Assembly (NCBI GenBank): GCA_025024175.1
Contig: QCXZ01000137.1
Location: 16,058,001-16,122,000 of the forward strand
Source of the DNA: Rhyzopertha dominica
Taxonomy: Eukaryota > Arthropoda > Insecta > Coleoptera > Bostrichidae
Direction of reading: 5' to 3'
DNA length: 64,000 bases
Numbering within the stretch: the stretch's first letter is position 1; every line of letters begins with the position of its first letter. The position numbers and the translations under genes were made by a program. Below the pieces are notes generated by a model that worked only from the letters and a program-made list of their open reading frames with translations, was not told the DNA's origin and ran no database searches. Of this stretch, positions 1-12,191 are shown one piece after another.

Positions 1-1446
1 TATTATACTTGCTGGTTACAGGCGCTCTCATTACAGCAATCGTATGCTAGGACCACCGTCAAACTATGCATTTGGTCAAACTAACACCATAAAGGATTAT
101 CTGTTCCACTTAATATGGCATTCTTGTTATTATACTTGCTGGTTACAGGCGCCCTCATTACAGCTTATCGTATGCTAGGACCACCTTCTAATTCCGAATT
201 TGGTCAAACTAACACTATAAGAGATTATCTGTTTCATTCATTACGGCATTCTAATTATACTTGATGGTTACAGGCGGCGTCATTATAGCTTATTGTGTTC
301 TAGGACCTCCGTCAAACTATGCATTTGGTCAAACTAACACCATAAAAGATTATCTGTTCCACCTAATACGGCATCCTTGTTATTATACTTGCTGGTTACA
401 GGCGCCCTCATTACAGCTTATTGTATGCTAGGACCACCGTCAAACTATGCATTTGGTCAAACTGACACCATAAAAGATTATCAGTTCCACTTAATGCGGT
501 ATTCTTGTTATTATACTTGATNGTTACAGGCACCCTCATTACAGCTTATCGTATGCTAGGACCACCTTCTAATTCCGAATTTGGTCAAACTAACACTATA
601 AAAGATTATCTGTTCCATTCAATACGGCATTCTCATTATACTTGATGGTTACAGGCGCCGTCGTAACAGCTAATCTTATGCTAGGACCACCATCTAACTA
701 TGCATTTGGTCAAACTAACAAAATAAAAGATTCTCTGTTCCACTTAATATGGCATTCTTGTTATTATACTCGCTTGTTACAGCCGCCCTCATTACAGAAT
801 ATCGTATGCTAGGACCACCTTCTATATAACTCCGAATTAGGTCAAACTTACACTATAAAAGATTATCTGTTCCACTTAACAAGGCATTCTAGTTATTATA
901 CTTGCTGGTTACAGGCGCCTTCATTACAANTTATCGTATGCTAGGACCACCTCCTAATTCCGAAATTGGGCAAACCAACACTATAAAAGAGATTACCTGT
1001 TCCATCCAATACGGCACTCTAATTATACTTGCTGGTTACAGGCGCCCTCATTACAGCTTATTGTATGCTAGGACCACCATCTAACTCCGAATTTGGTCAA
1101 ACTAAATAAAGCTATAAGAGATTGTCACTTCCATTCAATAAGGCATTCTAATTATACTTGATGGGGTACAGACGCTGTCATTACAGCTTAACGTATACTA
1201 GGACCACCTTCTAACTCCGTATTTAGTCAAACTAAACATATAAAAGATTGTCTGTTCCACTTAATACGGCATTCTATTATACTTGAAGGGCACAGGCGCC
1301 GTCATTTCTGCTTAACGTATGCTAGGACATTCTTTAGCTAGGACCACCGTATAACTGCAGTNTTTGGTCAAACTAAAACTATAANGGATATCTATTCCAC
1401 TNAATAAGGCATTCTAATTATACTTGATGGGCACAGGCGTCGTCAT
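1..1446 (+). repeat. ~127-bp satellite array, direct arm
   Basis: About 12 tandem, imperfect copies of a ~125-130 bp unit. The recurring marker (g)gttacaggcg falls near positions 14, 141, 266, 394, 521, 646, 774, 907, 1034 and 1164; degenerate forms occur near 1288 and 1428. Two variants of the central part are mixed (one with aactatgcatttgg, one with aattccgaatttgg). The array continues off the left edge. Short open frames inside it are chance by-products. N bases occur at 522, 930 and near 1360-1400. Confidence 0.95.
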
Positions 1447-2248
1447 TATATGCCATATTAAGTGGAACAGATAATTATTTATAGTTTTAGTTTGACCAAA
1501 TACGGAGTTAGACGGTAACCCTAGCATAAAAAATAAGCCGTAAAGACGGCGCCAGTGCCCATCAAATATAAATGCCGTATTAAGTGGAACAGTCAATCTT
1601 TTATAGTTTTAGTTTGATCAAATACTGGAGTTGTAGGGTAGTCCTAGCATACATTAAGCTGTAATGACGGCGCCTGTACCCCCATCAAGTATAATTAGAA
1701 TGCCTTATCAATTGGAACAGTTAATCTCTTATAACGTTAGTTTGACCAAATACGGAGTTAGACGGTGGTCCTAGCATACCTTAAGCTGTAATGACGGCGC
1801 CTGTACCCCCATCTAGTATAATTAGAATGCCTTATCAATTGGAACAGTTAATCTCTTATAACGTTAGTTTGACCAAATACGGAGTTAGACGGTGGTCCTA
1901 GCATACCTTAAGCTGTAATGACGGCGCCTGTACCCCCATCTAGTATAATTAGAATGCCTTATTAAGTGGAACCGATAAGCTTTTATAGTTTTAGTTCGAC
2001 TAAATACTAGAGTTATAGTGTGGTCCTGGCATACGTTAAGCTGTAATGACGGCGCCTGTACCTCCATCAAGTATAATTAGAATGCCTTGTAAAGGGGAAC
2101 TGATAATATCGTATAGTGNTAGTTTGACCAAATAGGGAGTTAGACGGTGGTCCTAGCATACGTTAAGCTGTAATGACGGCGGCTGTACCCCCATCAAGGA
2201 TAATTAGAATGCCTTATTAAGTGGAACAGATAATCTTTTATAGTTTTA
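1447..2248 (-). repeat. Same satellite, inverted arm
   Basis: From about 1447 the same unit appears in reverse complement, with the marker ttaagtggaac or its variants near 1455, 1580, 1706, 1833, 1962, 2089 and 2216. The two units at about 1693-1814 and 1815-1945 are almost identical, which indicates a recent local duplication. The array stops at about 2248, where unique sequence begins. Confidence 0.93.
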
Positions 2249-2667
2249 TACACTGCAGGGTGCAGGCTACAGACACCACTGAGCAAGGCTTATAGGGCAA
2301 TGTGTTATTCTATGTACTAAGTAGTGGGTAAGGAATCATCTTTTTTAACATATTCCTAGATGGCGTGGAAATGACGAAGGTGATCGAAAATTCTTAAAAC
2401 TCGAAACCAGAAGCACCCCCCTATGAATAGTTATCAAGATCAAGCGGACAAAGCGATCTAAAGTGTTATCTAAAATTCTAGAATTCAACGTTTATCGATA
2501 CTGGTATGTAAATAAAGGAAGTTAAGTCATAAATACACATTTGTCGAGTTCGTACACATAACAGCAATTATGATTGATGCAGAATTTAGTATTTTTATTT
2601 AGATACTAGGTAATCATTGATAGTCAAATAAAATAGCATTGGAATTGTTTTGCTTTACAGTAGGTAT
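2249..2667. other. Spacer / 3' flank of the cyclase gene
   Basis: AT-rich unique sequence between the satellite and the stop codon of the minus-strand cyclase-family gene. It probably contains that gene's 3' UTR (tttatt near 2595, i.e. AATAAA on the minus strand). No other feature is seen. Confidence 0.5.
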
Positions 2668-5600
2668 CTACTTCAGTAACCAATCTGAAACTTGCAGCAA
2701 AACGATAGATAACACTGCAAGCAGGAATGCGATGTGTCCATAAAATGGTACATGCGGTGCTCCTGACATTACATAAGGCTCAGCGTTTCGTTTAAAAGCG
2801 TGTCCCTCACTTGGAACAGCTATGATTCGTACAGGAGCACCTGTCCCTCCAACCAGCTTCATAGGCATCACAAACAGGGTGAATCCTCTTTCTGAAACAA
2901 GTAACTATTTAATCAAGATGCCTTGTTCGCAGCATGAGCAGTTTCTTGCCTGGCAGACTGGCAGGTATATTTACGTTTTCTAACACATAAATTTGTTTTT
3001 CAGCTAGTATTCTATGAGCATCGAACGTATTGCTCTGTCCAGGATCAACACTTGCCGTGTCTAAACCAACACCAATAATTCTTTTAGAATTAGCAATCCA
3101 GACGGCTGCTTGTGGCGACAGTCCTGGGAATGCTAGATGACCTTCGTTGTCCTGGCCTAAATATTTGGTTACGTTTGGGTAATACTGGGACCAACCAAAA
3201 CGGATGAGTAGGACGCAATTCTCTGGGAACGTGCCATACTTGGCCTGCCATTGTGTCAAATGAGAGGGAAGCAGAAGAGTAGATGAACCATTCTTCTTCA
3301 CTTCTTTTGTTAGGTCAACTGTTATTCCTGGATTATATAAAAAACTAGAAATTTATTCGCAAATATAGGTAATACATTAAATACGTGCATAGCACTGGGG
3401 TTCATTTTTACAGAGTAAATTAACATTTTATTTTTTATTATGCCATTTACAAGCAGCAGCAATGTGACGCCACCAGTGCCATCTCTAGAACAGAGCTATA
3501 GGCATGCAATTATTATGTTAATAGGCCACTGTAATGGATTAGGTAGTGATCCTAGCAACAAACAGATGGTGGAGACGAAAATGTCGATTTTCCAGTATAT
3601 TCGATCTATGGACGTCCACGAAGTTTAGACAACAGCGAGTTGTATCTTTTAGAAACATCTGGATAAGGCCACTAATTGATAAATGATAATATTTAGTATT
3701 TNGTGACCTTACTACCTTTTACCTTACATATGGAGGAGTTTAACTTTACAATTGCTCATCTGGATNGTAGCGTTATAATTAGTAGCATTTCGAACTAGTG
3801 CTGTGTTTAGATTTAGTGTATTTTGTTACAAGTGTGTTTAAATGAACAAAGTTTATTTTAAAACATCTACAGTTTTCGAGCCCGTGCACGTAGCATTACT
3901 ATAGGTACCATGACCGTGATGATTTTCAAATATTCTCTTGTGAGAACGATGGAAGGTTGTGTTGCACAAAGCGTGATTAACAAGACCCCCTTTCTTTTAA
4001 GCGTTCTTCATTGATGCCAGGAGGTCTGGTTATACACGCTGTACAACTGGGTCTTATACCGATAGTTTATTTTTAGATACATGTGTCTAAAAATGTCACC
4101 ACAACCGCTCCTCTATAAATAGAAACACCCATATTAACAGAGTTTAAAATTCATAATCATCTCCTCTGTACATTACACGAGATTAAGGACCTATGCTAGG
4201 TGCAATTCGAAACTACTGTTTGACAAGCAAATACTTAACGTTGCAAAAAAAAGGCAAACTAACACCGAACTCTATAAAATATGAAACATCAGAGAACGGG
4301 CATGTGGCATATTCCCTTTAGAAAAATTGTTATTTGTATTTCTTCGTAGGCATGCGCAGCAGAATGTCAAAATGTCATAACAAGCAACGAAGCGAACAAT
4401 TGATGCTACCGTTAAGTGTAAAAATGTAAACAATGCAACTTAACCTAGAAAAAAACAGCTTGATAACTTAACACATGGCATCGCAAATGACATTGACTGT
4501 TCTCCGATAATGGATAGCGCAAGCGCCTTAAGAAACTGCGCAGATTTCAATTGGCAACAGATTTGAAAGGCTTCTGATGTTTCATATTTTATAGAGTTCG
4601 GTGCAAACTAACGCTTAGGCTTCATTTGTTTTAAATTTAAAAATTCGTTCATGACTATGAAATTTATGTTAATACTTATAATAAGTTTTTGAGGTATAGA
4701 TATGGACTCCAAATTTCATCTTAACTTAAATGATAGTTATACTTTAATTCGCTCAATTCTTGCCTTGAGAGATTCAAGACTGTAGCAATATTATTATTAT
4801 TATTATTATTACTTTAATTAAATATTTGGTATCCAACGTGTATAGCTATTACATTTTCCCAGCCTACTATCTCTACAAATTATTATTTACACTTGCCAGT
4901 TGCCACTGATGTTTTTGCTTCTCAGTCCATGGACGTCAGATTGTGCTGAAATTATTCTTTATGAATTCATACCTAATTACTTAAGTTATAGCCATAAATA
5001 GTGCACTTCATACCTTTAATCTTCTCATTCTTCTTTATTTTTTGCATCGTTATCTTTTCTTATACATGTGCTTCTATGTGTTCTATGTTCTTTTTAACAT
5101 TTTTTCTTAAGTATGTATTTAAATTTAATTTCTACATTTTGTATTACTCAAAGAATTAAATATTATGTTGCACTATTTGTGAATACATACGTTGGGGTCG
5201 TCCCATTTTGTATTTTCTAATTTCAAATAAGTAATTAAAAAAATAAAATATATACAAAGACGACGAATAACTCTAAAATACCACAACTGAATTTTAAATA
5301 ATACTCATACTTATTAGTAGGTATATATACAATCTGTTGACACACAAATCTAAACTGAAGTATTGGATTTTGTATTCCAAACTGCAAAACCAACCATGTC
5401 CATCATCTAATTCAATAAAAGCAGCATACTAATATGCTACAAGAAAGTGCAGGTGGTATAAAGCCACAGTAGGTATGTATGATGTATGTTTGTGCAAGGT
5501 GTAAAGTCTACTTCGAGATAGATTACTTCTAGGTTTACCAAAAATTACATTTATTATTTATTTTTTATTGGAGCTATTTTAGTTATAAACAATAAAAAAA

Positions 5601-6054
5601 TATTTTTAGTTTGTATATAATATAATGCTGGGCCATAATGGATGAGGTCAGCATGAAAAATGAATAAACTTCTCATATATACTGAATTTCATTAAAAATA
5701 TACCTGTAGCAATAAGATGAGTTAAAGGAACTTGTTCTACCGTCCATCCATCTTTGTAGAAATGATATGGAGCATCAAAATGTGTACCTCCATGCTCACC
5801 AGCACAGAATTCATTCATGGCATACCTAAAAACTTCACTAAAGGCATTGTTTTCACCATATACTTGGTAAACTACCAATGGCCATTAATAACAACTTCTG
5901 CAATCTTTTTCGTATAAGAAAATGGCCTCACACCTTTCCAATAAACAGTGTCATTATCGAAGTTCCATGACAAATCTAATAGTTCTTGCAGTTCCCCATT
6001 ATTTTGAACAACACTCAGAATTAGAAACACACACAGCAGTATGAAGTTCTTCAT
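2668..6054 (-). CDS. Cyclase-family hydrolase (kynurenine formamidase-like), secreted
   Basis: Four exons: 6054-5876, 5825-5704, 3327-2950 and 2891-2668, 903 nt, 300 residues. Met1 was chosen at 6054 because it begins a clean signal peptide (about residues 1-19); an in-frame ATG at 6084 adds a polar leader. Residues 71-79 read HGGTHFDAP, the metal-binding signature of the cyclase family (PF04199: KynB formamidases, isatin hydrolases). The family hydrolyses amide bonds such as N-formylkynurenine using a metal held by the His/Asp residues. The conserved MPMK..GG.GAP.R segment follows in exon 4. The C-terminus is hydrophobic (HIAFLLAVLSIVLLQ), so a membrane or GPI anchor is likely. Introns 1 and 3 are 50 and 58 bp; intron 2 is 2376 bp. 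Intron 3 appears to use a GC donor. The exact substrate is not shown by the sequence. Confidence 0.9.
3955..4055. mobile_element. Degenerate internally deleted relative of the 7203-7378 MITE
   Basis: The left part (gttgcacaaagcgtgattaa), centre (aagcgttcttcattg) and right part (ggtctggttatacacgct) match the palindromic element at 7203-7378 in the same order, with substitutions and a shortened interior. It lies in the long intron of the cyclase gene. Confidence 0.7.
4263..4603. mobile_element. 341-bp MITE, 31-bp TIRs, 8-bp TSD
   Basis: The ends are perfect inverted repeats of about 31 bp (4263-4293 and 4573-4603) starting CACCGAACTCTATAAAATAT. They are flanked by the 8-bp direct duplication CAAACTAA (4255-4262 and 4604-4611). 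No coding capacity. The 8-bp duplication fits hAT or P superfamilies. The terminus resembles the P-like elements at 46354 and 59977 (CACTGATCTCTAAAAATAAC). It sits in intron 2 of the cyclase gene. Confidence 0.92.
4790..4811. repeat. (ATT)n microsatellite
   Basis: A run of about seven ATT units. The rest of the cyclase intron 2 (4612-5703) is AT-rich with no recognised feature. Confidence 0.9.
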
Positions 6055-7202
6055 GGCTTGAAGGCTTTCAAATGAATGACTCAATGCTTGTAAAGTGATA
6101 GTTTATCTTCAGTTAGAGTTCAGTAAATAATAATATATTTTGAAATGCATGATTAGGATGTTATCAGCAATAATTATGCTGTTCCTTTTATACTTAGTTT
6201 CGTATATACTTGGTTATGGCAGTGCTTTCATGCTGACACTTCAGGAAGTACACTGTCTTGATAATCTTGTGTGAAAGTGATTATTAGAACAAGCTTTACA
6301 AGTTTACAAAAATTCGTTTTCAACAAATTTGGTAAAAACCTTTTGAATAGCTTGATTTACTAAAAACAAAAATTCTAGCATTCATATAGCACACCTAAAT
6401 TTGGTGCATATAGGCTAAATACGAGTATAATAAAAGGTCCCTTCATGTGTTGAGGAATATAACAGTTGATAACAGAGCTGTGTGGTATGGACCAAAATAG
6501 GTAAAGGTAATATATGTTTGTTTCTTTGATAGATGAGGGAAGATTTAACGATTTAAGTATTATAAATCCTCATGTTGAATTAATCGTATCAAGCTCTTTC
6601 TCGAAAATTGTAGTTTTATGTAGTAGGTATCAGACCATATACCATTTTTCTTTGAAAAATGATTTTAACATAACTATATACATACTTCTTTTTTGTTAAA
6701 TGTCCTGTATAATATATATAGGTATGTATTAATATATGCATATGCCAATCAAGATTGTATTCCAACATTCTAGGAAGCTGATAGAATTTATTAAAATAAC
6801 TGCTGTTTGCTGTATTAACTTTGATTAGGTATGGCTTAATCTTCAAGTTAAAAAAAATGCAGGCAAATAATTAAAAAAATGTTAGATTTCTTATCTATAG
6901 TGGCAGACACTAATAAAACTCAACACACATTAGTACACTTACCTACTAGCCTCTACTACAATAAGGCACTTACTATGGGATTTTTTAAGAGACATAAAGG
7001 TAACATATTTGTATTTATTAATCAGGTATAATAAGAAGTAATTTTAGCTGTAGTAGAGAATTTAAACCGCAAGTTATCAGTATCAAAAAGTATATTAGTT
7101 TTTCCTTTTTGCGTTATCCAGGCAAATTTGCTAAAATAACAAGACTGTTTAAGAATAATGGTTTAAAAAAACGATATTTGAAAGGTTTTGTTAAGTCTTA
7201 TA
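6055..7202. other. Upstream flank of the cyclase gene
   Basis: AT-rich. It should contain the leader and promoter of the minus-strand cyclase gene, but no core promoter element is clear enough to place. Short open frames on both strands look like chance. Confidence 0.4.
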
Positions 7203-7378
7203 GGCCCCGTTGCACAAAGCGTGGTCAACCAGACACCCTGGTTAACACGCGGTCAACGAGCAGTTGTCATGGAAACGGTTCTTTTTAAGCGTTCTTCATT
7301 GGTGCTGCCTATGACAACGGCTGGTTAACCGCGTGTTAACCAGGGGGTCTGGTTAACCACGCTTTGTGCAACGGGGCC
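7203..7378. mobile_element. 176-bp palindromic MITE
   Basis: The two halves are inverted copies of each other over about 54 bp, with a handful of mismatches. They begin GGCCCCGTTGCACAAAGCGT. The centre is about 70 bp (includes aagcgttcttcattggtgct). ATA occurs on both sides (7200-7202 and 7379-7381), a possible 3-bp target duplication. It is noncoding. Degenerate relatives lie at 3955-4055 and about 26390-26500. Confidence 0.88.
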
Positions 7379-7920
7379 ATAGTGCCGTAGTGCAGGCTGG
7401 TTCATCCTGAATGGCGCTACGTGTTCCCTTTTGAAAGTGTGGGCATGGAGGGTAAGGGGGGGTTACGCATGTTTCCACGGTCAGATGGCGCTAATCAGCA
7501 TATAATTTTATTGCACTCAAGTGGTAATTTGATGGTAGGGAACGACAATATCAACTGAAATCCCACAACTGACACCGGTGACAGTTGCTCCATTGTCCAT
7601 TGCGTATACGTCCGCGATTGCGTGTTGCGCTTGCGTCCTCTCCATTTTCGTGTTTTTGTTTGTGATGGTTATTGTTATGTTTTGAACTTTTATGTTTTTA
7701 TAGACGTTTGTGATGGTGGAATCAATTTTAGTTTAATAGTCACCTGCAGTAACAGGTAAGTAGAATTGAGAAAAACATTATTATAGGTACTTATAAAAAT
7801 TATTTTAGGCTGTTTCTACCTGCCCTTTTTTTGTATAATACCTAGTTAGGCGTGGACATTTTCAGTTCAAGCGGTAAATGTAAGTACCAATTAATAAATA
7901 GCAAACTAATTATTTGATTA

Positions 7921-8124
7921 ATGCCAGATTATAATGGAGTCGGACAAAGGCCAGTGACAGGTTGTAAGGTGAAGCAAAAGCCGATATTCAGGTTTCCAAA
8001 CCCAAGAAGAGGGGACATGTGCAGCAAGTGGAAACAAGCAATAAACAATCCTAGCTTTAAGGATTTATCTCATGAACATCTTTACAGAATTGGGTATTTA
8101 ACAATTATAACGAATAAATCCTAA
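7921..8124 (+). pseudogene. THAP-type zinc-finger fragment
   Basis: A 67-codon open frame resembles the N-terminal half of a THAP DNA-binding domain: GCK.K at residues 15-19, then IFRFPNP, KW..AI.NP and a following helix. The first Cys of the pair and the C-terminal C..H are not present before the stop, so the domain is incomplete. The region upstream (7380-7760) is GC-richer and ends in a good donor (aacag/gtaagtag, 7755/7756), so this could be part of a spliced gene. It could equally be a piece of a THAP-bearing transposon such as a P-like element. A complete product cannot be built from the sequence. Confidence 0.5.
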
Positions 8125-9066
8125 TGTGCTGATGTGTAGTAGCAAATTATCAAAATGGTAAATAATTACTGTAACCCATAACTTGTAACTTACTAACTTA
8201 CATCGCAGGCTGTTGTACTTGATTTACTGGTCTTATAATGTAAATTACTTCTTCATTAATTAATTTAAAAAGTGTATTTAAAGACGATGCAATTGGTGTA
8301 GGTTATTAGTATGTTCTTTGATTTCTAATTACATTTCTGGTTGCTGGATAAGAAGATAGTTTAAATATTGGAGTTGTAAAACCATAAAAACAAATTATTA
8401 TTATTACATATCTAAACTCTTCAGTTTTGTTTTTAAAAAGTCACTTTCAGTTATATGAATATTATTCAAATGCTCTTACACTCATATTTTTTAGAATGTT
8501 TTGTCAATGTTAACATTAGTTACTTCAGCTTACTGTATTGTTACCGTTTCTGTTAAGTATTTAACTACAAGTGGTTCGATACGTAGTTAATTTACTTTTC
8601 ATGTATTTAAATACTCATTTAAATTTTTCTGTAGTATTAATGATTCAATTTCAGTAGTTACATTTTTCTTAATATTTACCTACAATATTTAAATACATTT
8701 TAAAAACTTTGAACAACACTGGTTATAAAGGTGAACCACTATAACTGACACTGTTTGTCATTTGTATTGTTCTAAGTTATCGGTACTATTGTTTAGAGTG
8801 TACTTTTTATTGTAAATCTACTTTTGAATGATAAGCCATACTTTTGTTTAAGGCAATATCAAAAATTAATAGGACAGTTTTTAATTTAGCTCTTTATTTG
8901 TTCATATATTTTTGATATTGTCTGCATTGCTTGTTACAAATGAACTATGTTCACAACACAAATTTCCAATCAATATTTATTCACTAGTTTATAGTTAATG
9001 CGAAAACTGTATTAATATACTTTAACTTTTAATTGTTCTTTCATTTATAATTATATTTGTTAGGTT

Positions 9067-9150
9067 GTTCGCACCTTTCCAAGTGAAATTTCATTGTATT
9101 CAATGTATACATTGTATTCAATGAAATTTTATTTGGAAAAGTTCGAATGA
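9067..9150. repeat. Imperfect palindrome
   Basis: Arms gttcg.acc.ttcca and tggaaaagttcg enclose attcaatgtatacattg at the dyad centre. The core 9077-9138 folds almost completely on itself. It could be a small MITE or a recombination-generated hairpin. No target duplication is clear. Confidence 0.7.
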
Positions 9151-9490
9151 TCTAGCAAAAACCACCTTTAATACCGAAAATAATGATCCTAGATATTCAA
9201 ATTTGGCGCTAATTTACGCATGTTTCGACGCACAGATGGCGCGACCACGAAAATGATGTTGGGACAGGACAGAAGCATTGGCCTTTTCTTTCTATTAAAG
9301 TGTTATTTTATGCCGTAGTGCCTTAGTTTAACCACCAATCATAGAAAAAGTTAGATAGAAGTGAAACTATCGTTGTCTTCATCCGTTCAAAGTTGGTGGC
9401 GCCATCTCGTGGTCGCCATATGAACTAACTGCGAACCCGCGCGATTTGAATGCTCCCCCAAATCCTTTGATTTTTATATTATTTTCCGTA

Positions 9491-9568
9491 TTCTTTGTAA
9501 ATATTCACAACAATAGTTCCTAACATGATTANTGTTAGAAACTACTGTTTGTGAATATTTACAAAGAA
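9491..9568. repeat. 78-bp inverted repeat
   Basis: The left arm begins ttctttgtaaatattcacaa and the right arm ends with its reverse complement, ttgtgaatatttacaaagaa. The spacer is about 8 bp and includes one N. It is noncoding and most likely a short foldback element. Confidence 0.8.
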
Positions 9569-11145
9569 CATACTTATGTACAGGGTATGAGAATGAAAGA
9601 CAAATTGTACTATAACAAATAATTTATCAAATAAAATAACAACATAATAACAACCATAGACATGTTTTAGAACCAATATTCACTACAATCTAAGAAAAAC
9701 TACTCATATGCAATAAAAACTGTTACACCAGTTGCTGCATTAGCAACAGTGTCTATTTACATACAGAATAATATCAAAGTTTGTGCAAAACACTTTGGTT
9801 ATATATCATACAATTTACACCAACAATATAATAATTAATCAGATTACTTCTGAATGACTCTAAAATCATATAACAGGTATCCTGAATTTTTAAGACAGAA
9901 TGCACAATCTCACTACCTGCAAAATGTGTACATCACATTTCCACAAAGTAATTTACAATTACACAACAATAAGTTTGCAGTGGTGGGTAAGATTTTTAAC
10001 ACTTACATAACATAACATATTAATTATTGATAATAACTAAGGCTCTATTTCTCAGTTTGAGTTTAAGTCAAACACAAATCTAAAGTGGATTTGAACTTTG
10101 CTATGTACTTATGAATGTATACAATTTCCACAAGGAATGTCATAAACTAAAAGGGTTCCTTTACATTAGCCATAATATTTTCAGTGACCATCATGTTATA
10201 TAATATTATGAGACGGATATAAAAAAAATAGTAACATATAACTTAAGACGGACTTAGCGGCAGCAACTAATTTAAAAATAAGGCTTCACAAAAATGTATA
10301 TGTTCTATAAAGTTTACAATTTAATGCATTATCCATAACATTAATTAAAGTAATAAACAAATATTTTTTCAGAAGACATTATTTATACAAAGACTGATAA
10401 AAAAATTATTAATCTGCCATCTACTCCTGCGTACTTTGTCAAAGAAACTCTAAAAAGTGTCTGTTATGAGTTTAAACAAATTTTCAAAATAAATAAACAA
10501 ATAACCAAGGAAGAGATGATATAAACAACGTGACAACCTGATAAGATCTAAGCAGATCAAAATAATCTATACTCAAACGGCACACATTTCAAACCATTCG
10601 GTTTCTGTTTGTGCACTAAACAAGCTAGATGTCACTGCAGCAAATTAATTTAATTATTAAAATGCATTAATGTCAAAAAGATTTCTCTACGAAGATATAG
10701 AAAGCTGTCTTAGAAATATAACCATATAGGCACAAGGTTGTTATTTCAGATTATCTAAATTTAGTTGGAAGTAAATGAAATGTTTTATTTTTTTAGAGGA
10801 CCTACTTAATTATAGTGGCAAAGCATAAAAGTAGTGTTAATTTGCATGTTATGTATATAAACTTCAACAATTACAAATAAAAAAAATAAGTATTTATGGC
10901 AAGTCCGTAACAGCTAATATAACGTTTATTTATTACATGAATTTCCGTCGCAATGGATCTTGATTATCGACTTCACTCCCGAATACAATTATGAGATACG
11001 CATAAGTATGATATCTTACGAAAGCTGGGTTTTTATTTATTGCTTCAGAAAGCTTCGAAATGAAACTGCACTGACTTCGTCTGGTGGCTAACACCCTCTA
11101 CTTTCTTTTAGTCCTACCTTTCCAAGCAATGCGGGATATTTAGAT

Positions 11146-11535
11146 CCTGTAACAAAAAGAAAAACATAAATAAAAGTACTTCTGTTGTTACAGAACATCT
11201 CACGTTTTGTTGGAGAGTCCCCTCTTGAACAAATCACCCTTTTCCAAAAGATCAACGCTAATGCCTCCTCTCTGTATTTGTCTTCTCGGGCTGCTTGATT
11301 CCAAATCAATAGACGTTTTTACTCCTTCTATAAATAAGCTTGTATAGAAACAATATTATCTTTCTTACAATTCATATTACCAGAAAATAAAGAAGAGCGA
11401 CTTGAACTTATTCAATTATTCACAATGGTTCTCCAATGAAGACATCCGTCTAACTGTTTTTTCGATTGAGGAAACGAAATATGGGCTTTTGTTTCGACAT
11501 CCTGGCACTGAACAAACACCGCAATGTGTACTCAT
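11146..11535 (-). CDS. Putative small Cys-containing protein (unresolved gene model)
   Basis: Tentative. An ATG at 11535 opens a 39-codon frame to 11416 whose start (CGVCSVPGCRNKS) resembles the first half of a THAP-type zinc finger. Downstream, 11327-11204 is a plausible internal exon (acceptor cttatttatag, donor AAAAC/gtgaga) with an open frame containing LESSSPRRQIQRGG. A final acceptor lies at 11146 (tttttgttacag), with a stop three bases later in the phase dictated by the donor. The join between the first frame and the second exon is not resolved, because each tested donor gives a stop. It is therefore either a broken gene or a model needing transcript data. It would lie head-to-head with MED22 about 650 bp away. 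Confidence 0.3.
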
Positions 11536-12191
11536 TTTCTGATAATCTACTGAAATCAATCACATTTAGGTTACGATTAATTACTCACAGATTTGCTTAC
11601 GTCTAATAGAGATCGGCATTTTACAATCCAAATATCACCTCTAATTCACTGGTTGCTGCCAATAACTATAATTAAACACTTAAGATTGAAACTTAGCACT
11701 AAAAATTGTCCAAAAACCCTTGATACTGAGTAAACAAGCACAAATTCAAATCATCTAACCGTTAATATGCAGTCAAGCGTCAGTTCTTTGCTGTCACTGC
11801 GTTGTCAAGGTAGTCATTTCTATCGATAATATCAGTAACTGCATAATGAAAACCAGTTGGACTAGCGACACCTACCGACCGCCATATGAACAAAATCAGC
11901 AAAATTTAAACCTGGCGCCATAAAGTTTGGACCGAAAACGCCGACCCAGTTTCCCAGCCCTGCCACCAATTAACTAGCAGTTCAGGTTCAAGCAACAAGC
12001 AGCAAGATGATGAGGAAGTCACAAATACTGGATTTTCACGGTTGCCATCTGTCAACAGTGCGTAGTGCCAGTTGACATTGACACTTGTGATGTGCTGATG
12101 TGACAGATTCCTTTTGTAGTGACTACCCATGTACCCATAAAAAAAAGAAAATAACTATAAAAAAACAAGCAGTCGTCTTAAAAATTAAAAT

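Larger units (their letters stand above)
8125..11145. other. Gene-poor AT-rich spacer
   Basis: Mostly AT-rich DNA with no supported gene. Two palindromes (9067-9150 and 9491-9568) are listed separately. The stretch 9210-9440 is GC-richer and shares a short segment with 7467-7500 (ttacgcatgttt.cacg..cagatggcgc). The right end probably includes the 3' UTR of the minus-strand gene ending near 11146 (AATAAA on the minus strand near 11035). Confidence 0.45.

Noticed and set aside
902..2070. Open frames of about 60 codons inside the satellite
   Set aside because: They repeat with the satellite unit, occur in both orientations, and have no protein-like features.
5648..5878. Minus-strand reading through 5875-5826 as coding (YQVYGENNAFSEVF)
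   Set aside because: This 50-bp segment has GT-AG ends and shifts the frame. Removing it restores the family sequence NGHWYAMNEFC.
11906..12130. Minus-strand 74-codon frame upstream of MED22
   Set aside because: No recognisable motif. It lies in the promoter region between divergent genes.
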